Positions 62,489 to 64,000 of a stretch of 64,000 nucleotides of DNA are shown piece by piece. Every line of letters starts with the position of its first letter. The first letter of the stretch is position 1. The notes beneath the pieces were generated by a model. The model saw only the letters and a list, made by a program, of their open reading frames with translations. It was not told the origin of the DNA and searched no databases. The translations under genes and the position numbers were made by a program. Source of the stretch: Streptomyces aurantiacus (lineage in GTDB: Bacteria > Actinomycetota > Actinomycetes > Streptomycetales > Streptomycetaceae); assembly GCF_027107535.1 (NCBI RefSeq), contig NZ_CP114283.1:8556001-8620000 (forward strand), read 5' to 3'.

Positions 62489-63376
62489 ATGAGGCAAAAG
62501 TCAGCGTCGGTGTCCGCGGCGCAGGTGAGGACCCTGCGGCGCTTCAACCGGTACTTCACCCGCCGGATCGGCGTGCTCGACGATCACTACCTCGGGCAGG
62601 ACCGGCCGCTCGGTGAGGCCCGGCTGCTCTTCGAGATCGGGGCGGGGGCGTCACTGAAGGAGCTCAGAACCCGGCTCGGGCTGGATGCCGGGTATCTGAG
62701 CCGGATGGTGCGCGCGCTTGAGAGGCAGGAACTCGTGCGGGTCACCGTGCACCCGGCGGACAGCAGGCTGCGACTCGCGGAGCTCACGGAGACCGGGCGG
62801 GCGGAGCTCGCGGAGCAGAACAGACGGGCCGACGGGCTGGCCGAGGGCCTGCTCCGCGGGCTGAGCGCGGAGCAGCGCGGGCGGCTGACCGAGGCGGTCG
62901 CGGTGGCCGAGCGGCTGCTGCGGCTGGCCGCCGTCGAGGTCAGGGCCGTGGACGCCGTGTCGGCGGACGCACGCGCCTGCCTGGCCGGGTTCGCCGCCGA
63001 ACTCGACGAGCGGTTCCCGGAGGGATACGACACGGCGGACCTCGTACCACCCGAGGAGATCGCCGTCCTCCTCGTCGCGTACGAGGAGGAGCGTGCCGTC
63101 GGCTGCGGGGCGCTGTGCGCGCTCGACGCCGGGACGGCCGAGATCCGGCACCTCTGGATCCATCCGGACGCCCGGGGACTCGGCCTCGGGCGCCGGCTGC
63201 TGACCGACCTGGAGCGCACGGCCGCGGGGCGCGGGCATCACGTCGTACGCCTCGACACGCACGCGGTCCTCACGGAGGCCGCGGCGATGTACCGCACGAG
63301 CGGGTACGCCGAGATTCCCGCGTACGACGACAACCCGCACGCCGGGTACTGGTTCGAGAAGCGGCTGCGCGGCTGA
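62489..63376 (+). CDS. MarR-type HTH fused to GNAT acetyltransferase
   Basis: 295 aa. Residues about 1-150 are a MarR winged-helix protein: LRRFNRYFTRRIGVLDDHYLG, LKELRTRLGLDAGYLSRMVRALERQELVRVTVHPADSRLRLAELTETGRAEL. Residues about 155-295 are a GNAT acetyltransferase with the acetyl-CoA loop HLWIHPDARGLGLGRRLLTDLERTA and a C-terminal AMYRTSGYAEIPAYDDNPHAGYWFEKRL. Such fusions may sense acetyl-CoA or a small substrate to change DNA binding. It is divergent from the choline/betaine operon, with a palindrome just before its start. Confidence 0.9.
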   Translation: MRQKSASVSAAQVRTLRRFNRYFTRRIGVLDDHYLGQDRPLGEARLLFEIGAGASLKELRTRLGLDAGYLSRMVRALERQELVRVTVHPADSRLRLAELTETGRAELAEQNRRADGLAEGLLRGLSAEQRGRLTEAVAVAERLLRLAAVEVRAVDAVSADARACLAGFAAELDERFPEGYDTADLVPPEEIAVLLVAYEEERAVGCGALCALDAGTAEIRHLWIHPDARGLGLGRRLLTDLERTAAGRGHHVVRLDTHAVLTEAAAMYRTSGYAEIPAYDDNPHAGYWFEKRLRG

Positions 63377-63406
63377 CCCGGGCCGCCGGGCGGTCGGCCC
63401 GACCCC

Positions 63407-63742
63407 CTACTCGGCCGAGCGCACCGCCTCCGCCTCCTTCGCCATCTGCACGGCCTGGAGGAGCGAGAGCCCCGGTGCCTCCCGGCGCAGCGCCTTGATC
63501 GCGTGGACGGAGTCGTACGAGTCCGTGATCCCGGCCGCCTCCATCCGCTCCCGCACCCAGCGGGCCCGCAGACCGGCGTCCGGAGTCGCGGCGGCCCGCT
63601 CGACGAGCGCCGCCGCCCGTTCCAGCCCGGGCCGCTCCTCCGGTGAGGCTTCCTCGAGCGCACGGCGAACGGCCGCGGCGATGACGTCGGCGTCCCGCAG
63701 GACGAGGACGTGAAGGTCTTGTTCCCTGGATCGTCCGAACAT
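63407..63742 (-). CDS. Small hypothetical helical protein
   Basis: 111 aa from ATG 63742; the frame extends to 63778 via a TTG. It is rich in charged helices: LRDADVIAAAVRRALEEASPEERPGLERAAALVERAAATPDAGLRARWVRERMEAAGITD, then KALRREAPGLSLLQAVQMAKEAEAVRSAE. It has no membrane segment or cysteines. I do not recognise it. It is convergent with the MarR-GNAT gene, 30 bp away. Confidence 0.6.
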   Translation of the reverse strand: MFGRSREQDLHVLVLRDADVIAAAVRRALEEASPEERPGLERAAALVERAAATPDAGLRARWVRERMEAAGITDSYDSVHAIKALRREAPGLSLLQAVQMAKEAEAVRSAE

Positions 63743-64000
63743 GGAGCCATGCTCGACGGGCGTCTCCCCGCGGAGCAAGGCAGTTGAGCAGTTTCTGAGC
63801 CGACGGCCCAGCCGTCCGCCCCGGCCTCACCGACCGGCTGATCCCTGTGCCACGGCAGTTCCGACTGGTTGCTCGACGCGACGGTGCACGCGCGCGTTCC
63901 TCGATCTGGCCGCACTCGTCGTCGGGGACGGAACGCACTGATCCCCGGGCGGGCGCCCGGGGATCAGCGGCAGAACGGTGTTCGGACGGCGAACGGTGCT
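63743..64000. other. Right-edge region without a recognised gene
   Basis: No convincing coding sequence is seen between 63743 and 64000. A 66-codon forward frame ending at 63941 lacks protein-like composition. The only clear element is the hairpin at 63938-63967, which may end transcription of a gene lying beyond the window. Confidence 0.4.
63938..63967. terminator. Strong hairpin near the right edge
   Basis: CTGATCCCCGGGC/GCCCGGGGATCAG (63938-63950 with 63955-63967) is a perfect 13-bp stem with a 4-nt loop. No adjacent gene in the window explains it. Confidence 0.75.

Noticed and set aside
63741..63941. 66-codon forward ORF at the right edge
   Set aside because: Arg/Pro/Ser-rich without helix or strand pattern, no ribosome site, and overlapping the start of the opposite small gene.

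Overview
This window is ordinary chromosomal DNA of a high-GC actinomycete, almost certainly a Streptomyces. The evidence is the strong G/C third-position bias, frequent GTG starts, many 4-bp start/stop overlaps, paired ECF-sigma/membrane-protein loci and actinomycete-specific families such as the SCO4848-type membrane protein. From memory, the gene order resembles the SCO483x-SCO488x stretch of S. coelicolor A3(2) (glyA and trpS at one end, sdhCDAB in the middle, a neu-type cell-wall glycopolymer cluster at the other). I could not run that comparison. I saw no rRNA, tRNA, CRISPR array, insertion sequence or phage gene.

Layout. (1) 1-8205: a nonulosonic-acid (sialic acid/Kdn-like) glycopolymer cluster. 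It holds a truncated polysialyltransferase-like gene, a NeuB-type synthase lacking the usual C-terminal SAF domain, a CMP-sugar synthetase fused to a KdsC-like phosphatase, two further glycosyltransferases, a second polysialyltransferase-like protein and an O-acyltransferase. (2) 8148-11231: a TetR repressor divergent from an FAD monooxygenase with two palindromic operators, then a LysE exporter. (3) 11410-24521: cell-envelope and signalling genes. These are a lipoprotein L,D-transpeptidase, two tandem paralogous modules of ECF sigma factor plus single-pass membrane protein, a PGRP/amidase with an FG-GAP propeller flanked by two paralogous genes of unknown function, several unknowns and a GH20 hexosaminidase. 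(4) 24681-31435: a degenerate OHCU-decarboxylase-like protein, the sdhCDAB operon, a VOC protein, and a small TetR-controlled operon with operators placed on and just after its promoter. (5) 31448-39383: an MMPL transporter with an extra C-terminal domain, a two-component system, a metallophosphoesterase, the SCO4848-type protein and a D-Ala-D-Ala carboxypeptidase.

(6) 39337-44495: a BrkB/YihY protein, a GtrA protein and the complete set of enzyme types for polyprenyl-phosphoryl-arabinose synthesis (UbiA-type DPPR synthase, PAP2 phosphatase, DprE1, DprE2). This is the cassette known from mycobacterial arabinan synthesis. (7) 44639-52154: 2'-5' RNA ligase-like protein, trpS, a three-gene ECF sigma operon, glyA under a ZTP (pfl) riboswitch, and a DMT transporter followed by tandem repeats. 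(8) 52155-54885: a MocR regulator divergent from an AhpD-like/PEP-mutase-like pair. (9) 55007-63376: a choline-to-glycine-betaine operon (aldehyde dehydrogenase, GMC oxidoreductase, ABC ATPase, fused double permease, binding protein) divergent from a MarR-GNAT fusion regulator with a palindromic operator. A small hypothetical gene and a terminator close the window.

Most of the window is devoted to building, modifying and monitoring the cell envelope. Central metabolism (sdh, glyA, trpS) and osmoprotection are interspersed. The best leads are the Kdn-type NeuB/NeuA architecture, the arabinose-donor cassette with an alanine at the benzothiazinone-target cysteine of DprE1, the duplicated ECF/Cys-pair membrane module, an orphan forward terminator just upstream of the PGRP gene, and nine genes with a TANNNT box 6-7 nt before the start codon that predict leaderless mRNAs.
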